From: Chlorobium sp. N1
GTDB taxonomy: Bacteria > Bacteroidota > Chlorobiia > Chlorobiales > Chlorobiaceae
Length of the DNA stretch: 64,000 nucleotides
Assembly (NCBI RefSeq): GCF_004332115.1
Contig: NZ_SJPA01000002.1
Span: forward strand, 1 to 64,000
Direction: 5' to 3'
The position numbers and the translations under genes were made by a program. Below, one piece after another: positions 9,141 to 16,550 of the stretch. Below the pieces are notes generated by a model that did no database searches, was not told the DNA's origin, and was given only the letters and a program-made list of their open reading frames with translations. Within the stretch, counting starts at the first letter, position 1. Each line of letters begins with the position of its first letter.

Positions 9141-9178
9141 GCCCGCTAAAGCACACGTTAGCGGGCGCGCTTTTTTTT
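9141..9178 (+). terminator. Strong rho-independent terminator with no plus-strand gene before it
   Basis: GCCCGCTAA at 9141-9149 pairs with TTAGCGGGC at 9158-9166, followed by GCGC and eight T at 9171-9178. The T-run is on the plus strand, but all neighbouring genes to the left are on the minus strand. Confidence 0.75.
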
Positions 9179-9256
9179 AGCTTTTAACAGCCGGGGTCCG
9201 GTCGGGCCGTGGTGAGGCTGCGGGGCGGCCTCGGAGAGGCTTCGGAGAGGCTTCGG

Positions 9257-9360
9257 GGACTTATGGCTGTTCGGACGTCAGTTCCGGAGCTGCTGCTGAC
9301 GGACTTACGGCTGCTGAGACGTCAGTTCCGGAGCTGCTGCTGACGGACTTACGGCTGTTT
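9257..9360. repeat. 44-bp tandem direct repeat, about 2.4 copies
   Basis: Copies run 9257-9300 and 9301-9344, with a partial third at 9345-9360. The 40-base core beginning GACGTCAGTTCCGGAG is identical in the two full copies (9274-9313 and 9318-9357). The stretch 9179-9441 holds this repeat, short GAGGCTTCG repeats just before it and a short repeated AAATGGCGG element on the minus strand near 9415-9435. No gene is supported there. Confidence 0.85.
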
Positions 9361-9441
9361 ATACGTAAAGAGCAGCCGGGGTGCTGACGGATAGCGGTCA
9401 GCAGCTCATTTACTCCGCCATTTACCCCGCCATTTAATCCC

Positions 9442-9730
9442 TCATGCCGGTCCGGAAAGGCAAACGTCACCCTCGGGCGACCTCCCCGAGATCGCTCCGT
9501 AGAGCACGTCGGGACCGGCGTCGGCACCGTTCGGCCAGACGATGGTCCCCAGTTCGGGACCGAGCGGAACGGAGCGGAAGAACGACGCTTCCAAGAAGCG
9601 GCAGGAAGACTCCCGTGTAGTGCCTCTTCACCCGGTCCATGTCAAGCTCTCCCTCGAGACCGTCGGCGAACCTCAAGAAGAGCCTCCGCTCACCCAGCGG
9701 CTTGACCTCGACGACATCCGGAAGAAACAT
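9442..9730 (-). pseudogene. DUF2442-family protein, frameshifted
   Basis: The first part (from ATG at 9730) reads as the start of a DUF2442 protein: DVVEVKPLG, then LFLRFADGLEGELD and TGVFLPLL. After about residue 46 the frame runs into nonsense. The family continuation (FFRSVPLGPELGTIVWP, then NGADAGPDVLY) appears in the next frame and ends at TGA 9442-9444. Removing one T from CTTCTTGG near 9595 would rejoin the two parts. DUF2442 proteins are small, sometimes HTH-linked, accessory proteins of unknown role. A sequencing error is possible. Confidence 0.7.
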
Positions 9731-9783
9731 GAGGCATCAACAACAACGACGGGAAAGAAGCGACATAACAATCATGTATCGTC

Positions 9784-10713
9784 TCAACCTTTTGCACTCT
9801 CGGCCTCTTCAGGCTCACGAACCAGCTGGTAACGCGGCCGAGCCTCTCCAACCGTTGCTTTCAGCATATGCACGACAAGCTCTTTGCCAAGAAAACTGTT
9901 GAGGGATTCCGGCTCATCGATTGTCTGGCTGATGCGCCCCTTGATGAGCTCATTGTCAACGCTTCTGAACTCGAAGGTACGCGAACAGGGCAAGATGCCA
10001 AGCAATGTTCCGTTCAGGACAACCGTTTCTTCATGACGGTTGTCTGTCGCCAGGCGTGCCAGGCATGTGCGTAGTTGACCGACATCGGAAAAACGAATTG
10101 AACGGCCTTTTGACTGCATCGTACAAACAGCCTGATTTTCCGACAGCAGCTGAAGGAAACCCACGATCTTGTCAAGGGCTCGCGGATCGGTCTCAGCCAG
10201 CGAATCGGCAAGATCATCGTCACTACCAAGCGATCCTTCCAGCAGCCGCTCCACATTTTCAAGGGCCCTACCAACGCCGCTCAGCAGACCATCTGCACCA
10301 TCCTCTTTCGGGCACTCCTCAAGTTCAAAGCCAAATGACCCATGCACCGTCCTTGTGATCAGCAATTGATGCTCCCCTCTGGCGGGGATCGGACCCATCG
10401 GAGCCAGCGGCGCCTGAAGGGATGCTGCAACTGCGCTGATGGCATCATTGAACGCGCTCAATGCTTTCACGCCAAAATCCGCATAGATGCCATGCGTACC
10501 GATAACCGGCGCCCCATTAAAGGCTAACCGGACCCTTGCCGGAGCTGAAGACGCCATTGCAGGCGCCCTTTCCAGTCGACTCTCCAGATCCCGAATCCTT
10601 GACTGGGTACTCATACGCATGATCCTGGCATTTTCAGGCAAGGATTCAAGCCTCTGACGAAGAAAAGTCAGTTCCGACTCCCTGTGCATACGCTCATCTC
10701 TATCCATCTCCAT
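9784..10713 (-). CDS. Partner protein of the DUF6932 unit (unknown function)
   Basis: A 309-residue protein. Residues 1-50 are charged and helical, probably a coiled coil (RESELTFLRQRLESLPE). The remainder is a mixed alpha/beta body with RVRLAFNGAPVIG, a GIYADFGVKALSAF segment, LLITRTVHGSFGFELEE and a C-terminal beta-rich part (ETVVLNGTLLGILP). There is no signal peptide or membrane span. The start codon directly follows the stop of the DUF6932 gene (TGAATG), so the two are translationally coupled. Proteins of this shape occur beside NTase-like DUF6932 genes, which suggests a two-component accessory unit. No activity is known to me. Confidence 0.6.
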   Translation of the reverse strand: MEMDRDERMHRESELTFLRQRLESLPENARIMRMSTQSRIRDLESRLERAPAMASSAPARVRLAFNGAPVIGTHGIYADFGVKALSAFNDAISAVAASLQAPLAPMGPIPARGEHQLLITRTVHGSFGFELEECPKEDGADGLLSGVGRALENVERLLEGSLGSDDDLADSLAETDPRALDKIVGFLQLLSENQAVCTMQSKGRSIRFSDVGQLRTCLARLATDNRHEETVVLNGTLLGILPCSRTFEFRSVDNELIKGRISQTIDEPESLNSFLGKELVVHMLKATVGEARPRYQLVREPEEAESAKG

Positions 10714-11274
10714 TCACTCCCCCCTCTCTTCAGCGTAATTGAGTAGTTCGAGTGCTTCAGCATCTTCTTCAGCATCAAGATCAATCTGCAGAAATCCTTT
10801 CCATTCCTGTGAACGGCGATGCGACCATAAACCATACCAATATGCCGTCCATTGCACAAGTTCATCAAAACTCAAGCCCGATTCGACATAGTAACCATCT
10901 ACCTGGAATGTTTTTTTGAGATATGCCTGATCAAACAACACAGGGTCAATGTCGTCCTCACGCTCACATGGAGCAGCCAGGAAGGTCACAACATCAACAT
11001 CGTTTGGGCAACGATCTTCCAGGCGCTCAACATGCTCGGCAAAACTGCCGTCAATCCACTGAAACCCGCAAATACATCCAGCTTCATGCAAAGCAAGCCG
11101 GTAACGCAACAAACCCCGTAAAATACTCCTGCGCTCACGGGAAGTTGAAAATCGAAGAACCACATCTTTCAGTGAAACCAGATAAGGGGACCGTAACACC
11201 GAGGCCGGCTGAAAGGGGTCAACTGGAGGAAGCGCCCCATCCTCGTTCCACTGAGGAATAATGGTTCTCAGCAA
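10714..11274 (-). CDS. DUF6932-type, nucleotidyltransferase-like protein
   Basis: A 186-residue protein with the family pattern of an arginine-rich helix (FSTSRERRSILRGLL) followed by GFQWIDGSFAEHVE and CPNDVDVVTFL. The GS plus DxD-like arrangement resembles the active site of minimal nucleotidyltransferases. The start is TTG at 11274 behind GGAGGA with a short spacer; no ATG fits. The stop abuts the next gene. The pair could be a toxin-antitoxin or defence unit by analogy with MNT/HEPN and AbiE, where an NTase is one partner. This is inference; neither partner is a recognised toxin. Confidence 0.65.
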   Translation of the reverse strand: MLRTIIPQWNEDGALPPVDPFQPASVLRSPYLVSLKDVVLRFSTSRERRSILRGLLRYRLALHEAGCICGFQWIDGSFAEHVERLEDRCPNDVDVVTFLAAPCEREDDIDPVLFDQAYLKKTFQVDGYYVESGLSFDELVQWTAYWYGLWSHRRSQEWKGFLQIDLDAEEDAEALELLNYAEERGE

Positions 11275-11426
11275 TGAATCCTCCCCGGCCGCCCATCATC
11301 AATTACCCTGTCGAGGGGTTTGACATTCCCGGCCTCAATGGAACCGTTGCTTTCAGCAAGGATTTTCAGCATGGCATGGGTTTTCAGGAAGCGGACAGGC
11401 TTGATGGCCGTACCGTATAAGTTCAT
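11268..11426 (-). pseudogene. Phd/YefM antitoxin N-terminal remnant
   Basis: A 52-codon frame whose residues 5-27 (AIKPVRFLKTHAML, then KILAESNGSI) resemble the N-terminus of Phd/YefM antitoxins of the IKPVSYLKANAA type. Similarity stops after residue 30 and the C-terminal toxin-binding part is missing. It overlaps the start of the DUF6932 gene by 7 bases. It is read as debris of a deleted toxin-antitoxin locus. Confidence 0.45.
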
Positions 11427-11431
11427 GGCAT

Positions 11432-11545
11432 TTAACAAGAGAGCCAGATTGATTCAGAGGGCTGACTGTCCACCCATTTCACAACCTTCGGGTCGAGCTG
11501 TTGCTGCATCAATGCCGAAAGCACATTGGTGTCAAGAATAATCAT
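11432..11545 (-). pseudogene. Truncated FitB-like PIN toxin
   Basis: ATG at 11545 overlaps the FitA stop as ATGA. The first 37 codons read as a PIN-domain start (MIILDTNVLSALMQQQ, with the first catalytic Asp at residue 5), then the frame stops at TAA 11432-11434. Intact FitB/VapC toxins are about 130-145 residues, so three of the four catalytic acidic residues are gone. The toxin is inactive here. Confidence 0.75.
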
Positions 11546-11781
11546 TCAACAAAGCCCATTGGCTTAACTCTCTGAGGGAGCAGTTCCGAAAGTGGTCCCT
11601 GCAAACCAATACCGGCAAAACGGGCGGCAATCCTCGAGCCGAGCCTTTGGCGTTTTGGTGAAGTTTCGGTGACCGCACTGCGCAATATCTGACATACTTC
11701 CTCCTCAAGGCTACGGCCATGTTGGCTGGCGCGGACTGCAAGACGGATTTTCAAATTCTCTGCAATATTGCGGATAATCAT
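11542..11781 (-). CDS. FitA-like ribbon-helix-helix antitoxin
   Basis: A 79-residue protein. The N-terminal RHH motif (MIIRNIAENLKIRLAVRASQHGRSLEEEV) matches FitA/plasmid-stability antitoxins that bind DNA as dimers and neutralise a PIN RNase through the C-terminus. Length is normal. Its 4-bp ATGA overlap with the toxin start is typical of fitAB, but the toxin is truncated, so this antitoxin is an orphan that may still repress its own promoter. Confidence 0.8.
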   Translation of the reverse strand: MIIRNIAENLKIRLAVRASQHGRSLEEEVCQILRSAVTETSPKRQRLGSRIAARFAGIGLQGPLSELLPQRVKPMGFVE

Positions 11782-12219
11782 AGCTGCAATAGTCTTTTCT
11801 TCAGGTTACGATATGCAATGAAACAAACCGTACTGAAGGAGATATCCGTTCACCTATGCCGGCGTTATGCAAAAGGGTTCATGATTGCCCATGGACACAG
11901 CGAGCGGCGAGGTTCAGCAGGGCGAACGGGAGGAAGCCTTATCGGGGTCCCGCTTGAAATCATTGCATGAAACCCATAAAGAAGTCATGGGTAATGCGTA
12001 ATTATTTCAAGTACCGGGGCGATTGAACCGCAAAGGCAGTGGCTTACGCATCATGCACCGGGGAGGGCGTACGGCTCCAGGCGCTGCGCTCACCCGGGAA
12101 CCTGCCGATCGATGTCCTCTTTGGATCGGGTTCCCGAAGAGGCGTTGCCGGGAAGCCACTTCCTGACAATCGGCTGTTCGGCCGGCTCTTTTTGCCCGAC
12201 AGGGCAACGGAAAGCCGGT
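11782..12219. other. Gap without a recognisable gene
   Basis: This stretch holds the presumed fitA promoter region near 11782-11850 and then sequence with no convincing coding frame on either strand. Nothing else was identified. Confidence 0.5.
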
Positions 12220-12444
12220 TCAGGCTCCGAGAAACTCATCGACACTTACCTGGGCCTGCTTTAGGATAGCCCTCAGCGTCCCCTCCGGGATATCTCCGGG
12301 ATGATTGGGAACGGTGGTATAAATTCTTCGCCCGGCATGAAACCATATTTCATGACTCCCGGCAGCCTGCCTGAAAAATTCAAACCCCAGCTTTTTCAGC
12401 TTTTTGACAACGAGCCTGTAGCTATGATTGGCAAGTCTGCCCAC
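12220..12444 (-). CDS. hicA: HicA-type mRNA interferase toxin
   Basis: A 74-residue YcfA/HicA-fold protein. It shows the dsRBD-like layout with LKKLGFEFFRQAAGSHEIWFH, the catalytic histidine in the GSHEIW segment, and a C-terminal PNHPGDIPEGTLRAIL that is typical of the family. It would cleave mRNA in the ribosome-bound pool. It follows hicB with a 1-bp overlap (antitoxin first), the reverse of the hicA-hicB order of E. coli but common in this subgroup. Confidence 0.88.
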   Translation of the reverse strand: MGRLANHSYRLVVKKLKKLGFEFFRQAAGSHEIWFHAGRRIYTTVPNHPGDIPEGTLRAILKQAQVSVDEFLGA

Positions 12445-12668
12445 TACACTCCCACAACCAGAGGATAATCAAAGGCCTCCTGCAGATTGCTTTCCTTTTG
12501 CCCGTTTTCCTGACTGGCTTCAAGCAGTTTCTTTGCGACATCGCGCGCGATCTCAAGGGTTTCGCTGATAGTCCTCCCCTGAGCGACAAGCCCCTGAAGA
12601 TCGTCAGAAGTTGCCAGATAGACTCCTTCCGGCAACTTTTCTATGTGAATCTTGACAATCGTTTCCAT
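12444..12668 (-). CDS. hicB: HicB-like antitoxin (short form)
   Basis: A 74-residue protein of the DUF1902/HicB type: VKIHIEKLPEGVYLATSDDLQGLVAQ and a GRTISETLEIARDVAKKLLE helix. This gives the partial RNase H-like fold that covers HicA. No C-terminal HTH or RHH DNA-binding domain is present, so autoregulation, if any, needs another route. The stop overlaps the hicA start by one base. Confidence 0.85.
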   Translation of the reverse strand: METIVKIHIEKLPEGVYLATSDDLQGLVAQGRTISETLEIARDVAKKLLEASQENGQKESNLQEAFDYPLVVGV

Positions 12669-13544
12669 ACGTCGTGCACCTCGTCAAAAAGGTTGAATTC
12701 TTTGCATCAGACCACCTCGGACTGCACCGAGTACAACACGGCTCAGACCCGACGGTCGAGATACCTCCCGACAATACTTCGTTCCGCACTCATAACAAAC
12801 CGGATCCGTGGAGGTATTCGTTCATGAGAAATCTTTACCCGGAAGCCACTCCGGATCGACTGGGAACGGATACTCTTTTTCACGGCTCCGCCCCTTCAGT
12901 CACAACCCTGGGGCCTGGAGTGAACGGGGGCGTACCCATGCAATGCGTCGTTTCGGGGCCGGATCGCGGGGACGGGAGCGGGGGGCTTCAGGTGGCCGGA
13001 CGCGCTTCCCGGCGGGGGGATCCGGGGCGGCAGAACCGCACTGCCTTTATAAGTACGGCATTACGGGATTTCTTGCAATGGGAATACTGATTTCCGGTTC
13101 CCTCCCATAGCCCTCTCTTCACTGCAGGTGAGGCCGGCGGCACCGGGGCCCTGCATTCGATGGCGACCTGCTTTCCCGAACGATCCATGACGAATGTCGA
13201 TCTCCGCCCCGTTCGTAGTCCGGCAACAGGAGAGTCCGGCGCGGGGAAACAGTCCCTATGCTGACCGGCACCAGCCTCTCCCGGAGCGAACCGGACACCA
13301 TCCCCGGCAACGTCACGACAGACGCCGAGGATGGTATCCCCCTGTGCTTCCGACAGACGCATGAGGCATGAAGCATGTTCCTTTTCAGGCAATACGCATG
13401 GTGCGGGGGCGCCGCCCAAACCGGCCGACCGGGGATGGCCATAACCTACACCCTTACACACTTCCCTACAAAAGCATATATTACCCCCATATCACGCGAC
13501 GAAACCGGAACGTAACCACCGGAAACGAAGAGAGGGACCCGCCC
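12669..13544. other. 876-bp gap without a recognisable gene
   Basis: Open frames occur on both strands but none shows family motifs or consistent codon use. A patch at 12840-12930 shares a short phrase (GGAAGCCACT followed by GGATCG/GGGAACGG-type words) with 12125-12165, so some sequence may be duplicated debris. The plus-strand promoter of the recombinase gene should lie near 13440-13530. Confidence 0.45.
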
Positions 13545-15416
13545 ATGCAGAACGAAACAGAGACCAGGGAGCGGTTCGAGGCCGTCATCGAACGGCTCGA
13601 GGGAGCCTACGCCTACAACACCATCCGGGCCTACCATGCCGACATGGAGGAGTTCATCCGATACTGCCTGGAGCACAACCTCGAGGCCCTGCCCGCTTCG
13701 GCCGGAACCGTAGCGGCGTTCCTCGAGGCTACCATCCATTCAGGCATCAAGAGCTCCTCGATACAGCGCAAGTTCCACTCGATCAGCACCATCCACCAGC
13801 TGGCCGATCTTCCGGACCCGACAAGGGAGCCGGTCGTGCAGCTGGCCATGCGCAAGGTGTTCCGCTCGCTCGGAGGGCGCTTCACGCCGGCCTACCCCGT
13901 CACCCGCCCGCTGCTCGACCGGCTGCTCGAGGCCGCCGGCGGAGAGCTTCGGGGACTGCGCGACCGGGCCCTCCTGCTGCTCGCCTACGACAGCCTGCGC
14001 CGCCGTCAGGAGCTCACGAGCCTCCGCCTCGAAGAGCTCGAGTTCCACGGCCTGGAGGCCGTGGTGCTGCTGCGCAAGAGCAAGAGCGACCGCTCCGCCA
14101 CCGGACACCTCATCCACCTGCACGCCGAAGCCGCCTCGGCCGTGAAGGCCTGGATACAGGCGGCGGGGATCAGCGAAGGGTTCATCCTGCGGGGCGTCAC
14201 CGCCGGAGGGGAGGTGACCGGGGGCCTCGGCGCCCGGCAGTTCTCGCGCATCGTCAACACCCTCGCCCTGCGGGCAGGCCTCGGGCCCGAGATCCTCAAA
14301 ACCATCAGCGGCAACTCCATGCGGGTCGGCGCCGCCCAGGACCTGCTCGAACAGGGCGCCACCCTCGTGCAGATCATGCAGAAGGGCGGATGGGAGAAGA
14401 CCGACACCCTCCGGCGCTACCTCGAACGGCTCCGCTCCCCGGGGATGGTCCGCGAGGAGCCGGAGGGCGACACCGTGCGGGAGAGTGCCGCGCGCGACAT
14501 CCTCCTGCAGGCGATCGGGCAGATGGAGGGGGCCTACGCCCCCGCCACCCTCAAGGCCTACCGCTCGAACATGGAGGAGTTCATCGGGTTCTGCGAGTCA
14601 GAGGGCCTCGAGCCCCTGCCGGCATGCTCGCGAACCGTGGCGGCGTTCCTGCTCATGCTCTCGGAGCACGGGCTCTCGAGCAAGACCATCCGGAAACGCT
14701 GCACCGCCATCAGCGCCATCCACCAGCTCTCAGGGTTCGGGGACCCGGCCGGCGGCGCCGACACGCGCCTTGCGATGCGCTCCATCTACACGAAACTCGG
14801 CCGGCAGTCGAAACAGGCCTACGGCATTACGCGCCCGATGCTCGAGAGGATGCTCAGAGGCTGCGGCGGCGACCTGCGGGGCCTGCGCGACCGCGCCCTC
14901 CTGCTACTCGCCTACGACACCCTGCGCCGGCGCCGGGAGCTCGTGATCCTCCGGCTCGAGGATCTCGAGTACCGCGACCGGGGCGCCGTGGTGCTGCTCA
15001 GGAAAAGCAAGACCGACCAGTACGGGGAGGGCCACTGGCTCCACCTGCAGGAGGAGACCGCCCTCGCGCTGAGGGCGTGGGTAGCGGCGGCCGGCATCAC
15101 CGAAGGCCCTCTTTTGAGGGGGTTCACGAAAGCGGGCGGACTCACCCCGGAACTCAAGGCCGACCGGATCTCCCCCATCTACAAGCGCCTCGCCCGCAAG
15201 GCCGGGTTCGAGGAGCGCGTCGCCGGGGCCGTCAGCAGCCACTCCATGCGGGTCGGCGCCGCCCAGGACCTCCTGCAGAACGGGGCCACCCTCCACGAGA
15301 TCATGGAGAAGGGCGGCTGGAGCAAGATCGACACCGTCATGCACTACGTCGAACGGACCCGCCCGCCGGGCCTCGTCTGCGAAGAGGAGGGCGAGGGAGA
15401 GGAAGAGCCCGGCTAG
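13545..15416 (+). CDS. Fused tandem tyrosine recombinase (two complete integrase units)
   Basis: A 623-residue protein made of two consecutive tyrosine-recombinase units with a 309-codon period. Each has a SAM-like N-terminal domain (YNTIRAYHADMEEF; APATLKAYRSNMEEF) and a catalytic domain. ATG 13545 is chosen because it follows AGAGGG and begins the conserved domain; an earlier ATG at 13368 adds an unconserved tail. Unit 1 has the Arg of RRRQEL, Lys of RKSKSD, R260, GGW and Y292, but the HxxR histidine is asparagine (N257, in NSMRVG). Unit 2 keeps H566, R569 and Y601. The two halves are similar in DNA, so an internal duplication is likely. It overlaps the convergent wecA-like gene by 4 bp. 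Separate monomers are the norm in the family. Confidence 0.9.
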   Translation: MQNETETRERFEAVIERLEGAYAYNTIRAYHADMEEFIRYCLEHNLEALPASAGTVAAFLEATIHSGIKSSSIQRKFHSISTIHQLADLPDPTREPVVQLAMRKVFRSLGGRFTPAYPVTRPLLDRLLEAAGGELRGLRDRALLLLAYDSLRRRQELTSLRLEELEFHGLEAVVLLRKSKSDRSATGHLIHLHAEAASAVKAWIQAAGISEGFILRGVTAGGEVTGGLGARQFSRIVNTLALRAGLGPEILKTISGNSMRVGAAQDLLEQGATLVQIMQKGGWEKTDTLRRYLERLRSPGMVREEPEGDTVRESAARDILLQAIGQMEGAYAPATLKAYRSNMEEFIGFCESEGLEPLPACSRTVAAFLLMLSEHGLSSKTIRKRCTAISAIHQLSGFGDPAGGADTRLAMRSIYTKLGRQSKQAYGITRPMLERMLRGCGGDLRGLRDRALLLLAYDTLRRRRELVILRLEDLEYRDRGAVVLLRKSKTDQYGEGHWLHLQEETALALRAWVAAAGITEGPLLRGFTKAGGLTPELKADRISPIYKRLARKAGFEERVAGAVSSHSMRVGAAQDLLQNGATLHEIMEKGGWSKIDTVMHYVERTRPPGLVCEEEGEGEEEPG

Positions 15417-16504
15417 GAGGCGCTCCCCGGCTCCCCTGCCGGCATCCGAAGAAGGGCCGCGTGGAGGGCGGCGTAACCGACGAACATGGCGGCAACCGCG
15501 AGCATGAGCGCCGCGGTGTCGCGGTAGAGGAGCGTCGCCGGAAGGGCGAAAAGCACTGCCAGGGCCCAGCAGAAGGGCGAGACCAGGGCATTGCGCAGGC
15601 TCGGTGCGAGATGCGCGAAATAGCGGCGCACGAGCCTCGTCTTCACGAGGCTGTGCAGGTGCTCCGTGTCCGGAAGGCCCGGATGCTCCCGGTTCCAGAG
15701 CCGGCGGAGCATGCTGAAGATGGTCTCTATCAGCGGATAGGCGCAGACCGCGACGGGAGCCCACGGCGAGACGTCGGGGTTGCGGGCGGGCAGCATCACG
15801 GCCGTCCAGCCGAGCAGGAACCCCATGAGATAGGCGCCGCCGTCCCCCATGAAGAGCTTGCCGAAGGGGAAGTTCAGGAGCATGAACCCGCCGACCGAGA
15901 GCATGAAGAGCAGCGAGAGCTTCGAGAGGTGCACGTCACCCGCCGACCAGGCGATCGAACTCAGGACGGCGAAGCAGATTAGAAGCACCCCGCCCGAGAG
16001 CCCGTTGAAGCCGTCGATGATGTTGACGGCGTTGGCCACCCCTCCCACCGCGAACGCGGTGAAGGCCACCGACACGAGCGAAAAGGCCAGCAGCAGGTCG
16101 ACGCCCGGCACGTCGATCCGGGTCAGGCTGTAGCCGGTCAGGTACCAGGCCGCAACGCCGCTGAGCATGGTGGCAAGGAGCCGTTCCCGGACGCCGACCT
16201 TCTTCGTGAGATCCTCCAGGAACCCGGCGAGGAACGCGGGCAGCGAAGCGATGACCATGGAGCCCAGCAGCTCGACATGCCGGTCGCGCATGAGCCACCA
16301 GGCCATGCAAAGCGCCGTCATGAGGGCGAGCCCCCCGATGCGCGGGGTCGGGTGCGTGTGGAACTTCTGCACCCCCTCGGCGCAGTCATGGGTATGCTTG
16401 CCGTGCCAGCGCCCGGTCAGGACGATGGCGAGCGAGGCGACGGCGCTCGTCAGTCCGACAAGCAGGGCCACCGAAGGCTCGATGAGCTGGGTCTCGAGAG
16501 GCAT
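15413..16504 (-). CDS. WecA/MraY-family undecaprenyl-phosphate sugar-1-phosphate transferase
   Basis: A 363-residue polytopic membrane enzyme of glycosyltransferase family 4, about ten or eleven transmembrane helices. It would move a HexNAc-1-phosphate from UDP-sugar to undecaprenyl phosphate, the first lipid-linked step of O-antigen or similar polymer. Visible motifs are PRIGGLAL, GFLEDLTKKVGVRERL, the catalytic NAVNIIDGFNGL, FMGDGGAYLMGFLLG and a HLHSL cytoplasmic loop. MraY is less likely because its HHH and PMGG motifs are not seen. It is followed 46 bp upstream by the Wzz gene on the same strand, so initiation and chain-length control are likely co-expressed. Confidence 0.88.
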   Translation of the reverse strand: MPLETQLIEPSVALLVGLTSAVASLAIVLTGRWHGKHTHDCAEGVQKFHTHPTPRIGGLALMTALCMAWWLMRDRHVELLGSMVIASLPAFLAGFLEDLTKKVGVRERLLATMLSGVAAWYLTGYSLTRIDVPGVDLLLAFSLVSVAFTAFAVGGVANAVNIIDGFNGLSGGVLLICFAVLSSIAWSAGDVHLSKLSLLFMLSVGGFMLLNFPFGKLFMGDGGAYLMGFLLGWTAVMLPARNPDVSPWAPVAVCAYPLIETIFSMLRRLWNREHPGLPDTEHLHSLVKTRLVRRYFAHLAPSLRNALVSPFCWALAVLFALPATLLYRDTAALMLAVAAMFVGYAALHAALLRMPAGEPGSAS

Positions 16505-16550
16505 CAGTCGGTAGAAGGGTTCGCTTGGGGGGAAGGGAGGGGAAAAAGGC

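Noticed and set aside
9141-9166. Minus-strand terminator for the DUF2442/DUF6932 side
   Set aside because: On the minus strand the stem is followed by a G-run, not U. The U-tract is on the plus strand only.
9257-9360. Possible CRISPR-like array
   Set aside because: The copies are directly adjacent with no spacer sequences, there are only about 2.4 units, and no cas gene is nearby.
14390-15982. A long plus-strand frame running through the recombinase and into the wecA-like gene
   Set aside because: It is Arg/Pro/Gly-rich and crosses a convergent gene boundary. The recombinase frame carries the catalytic motifs.
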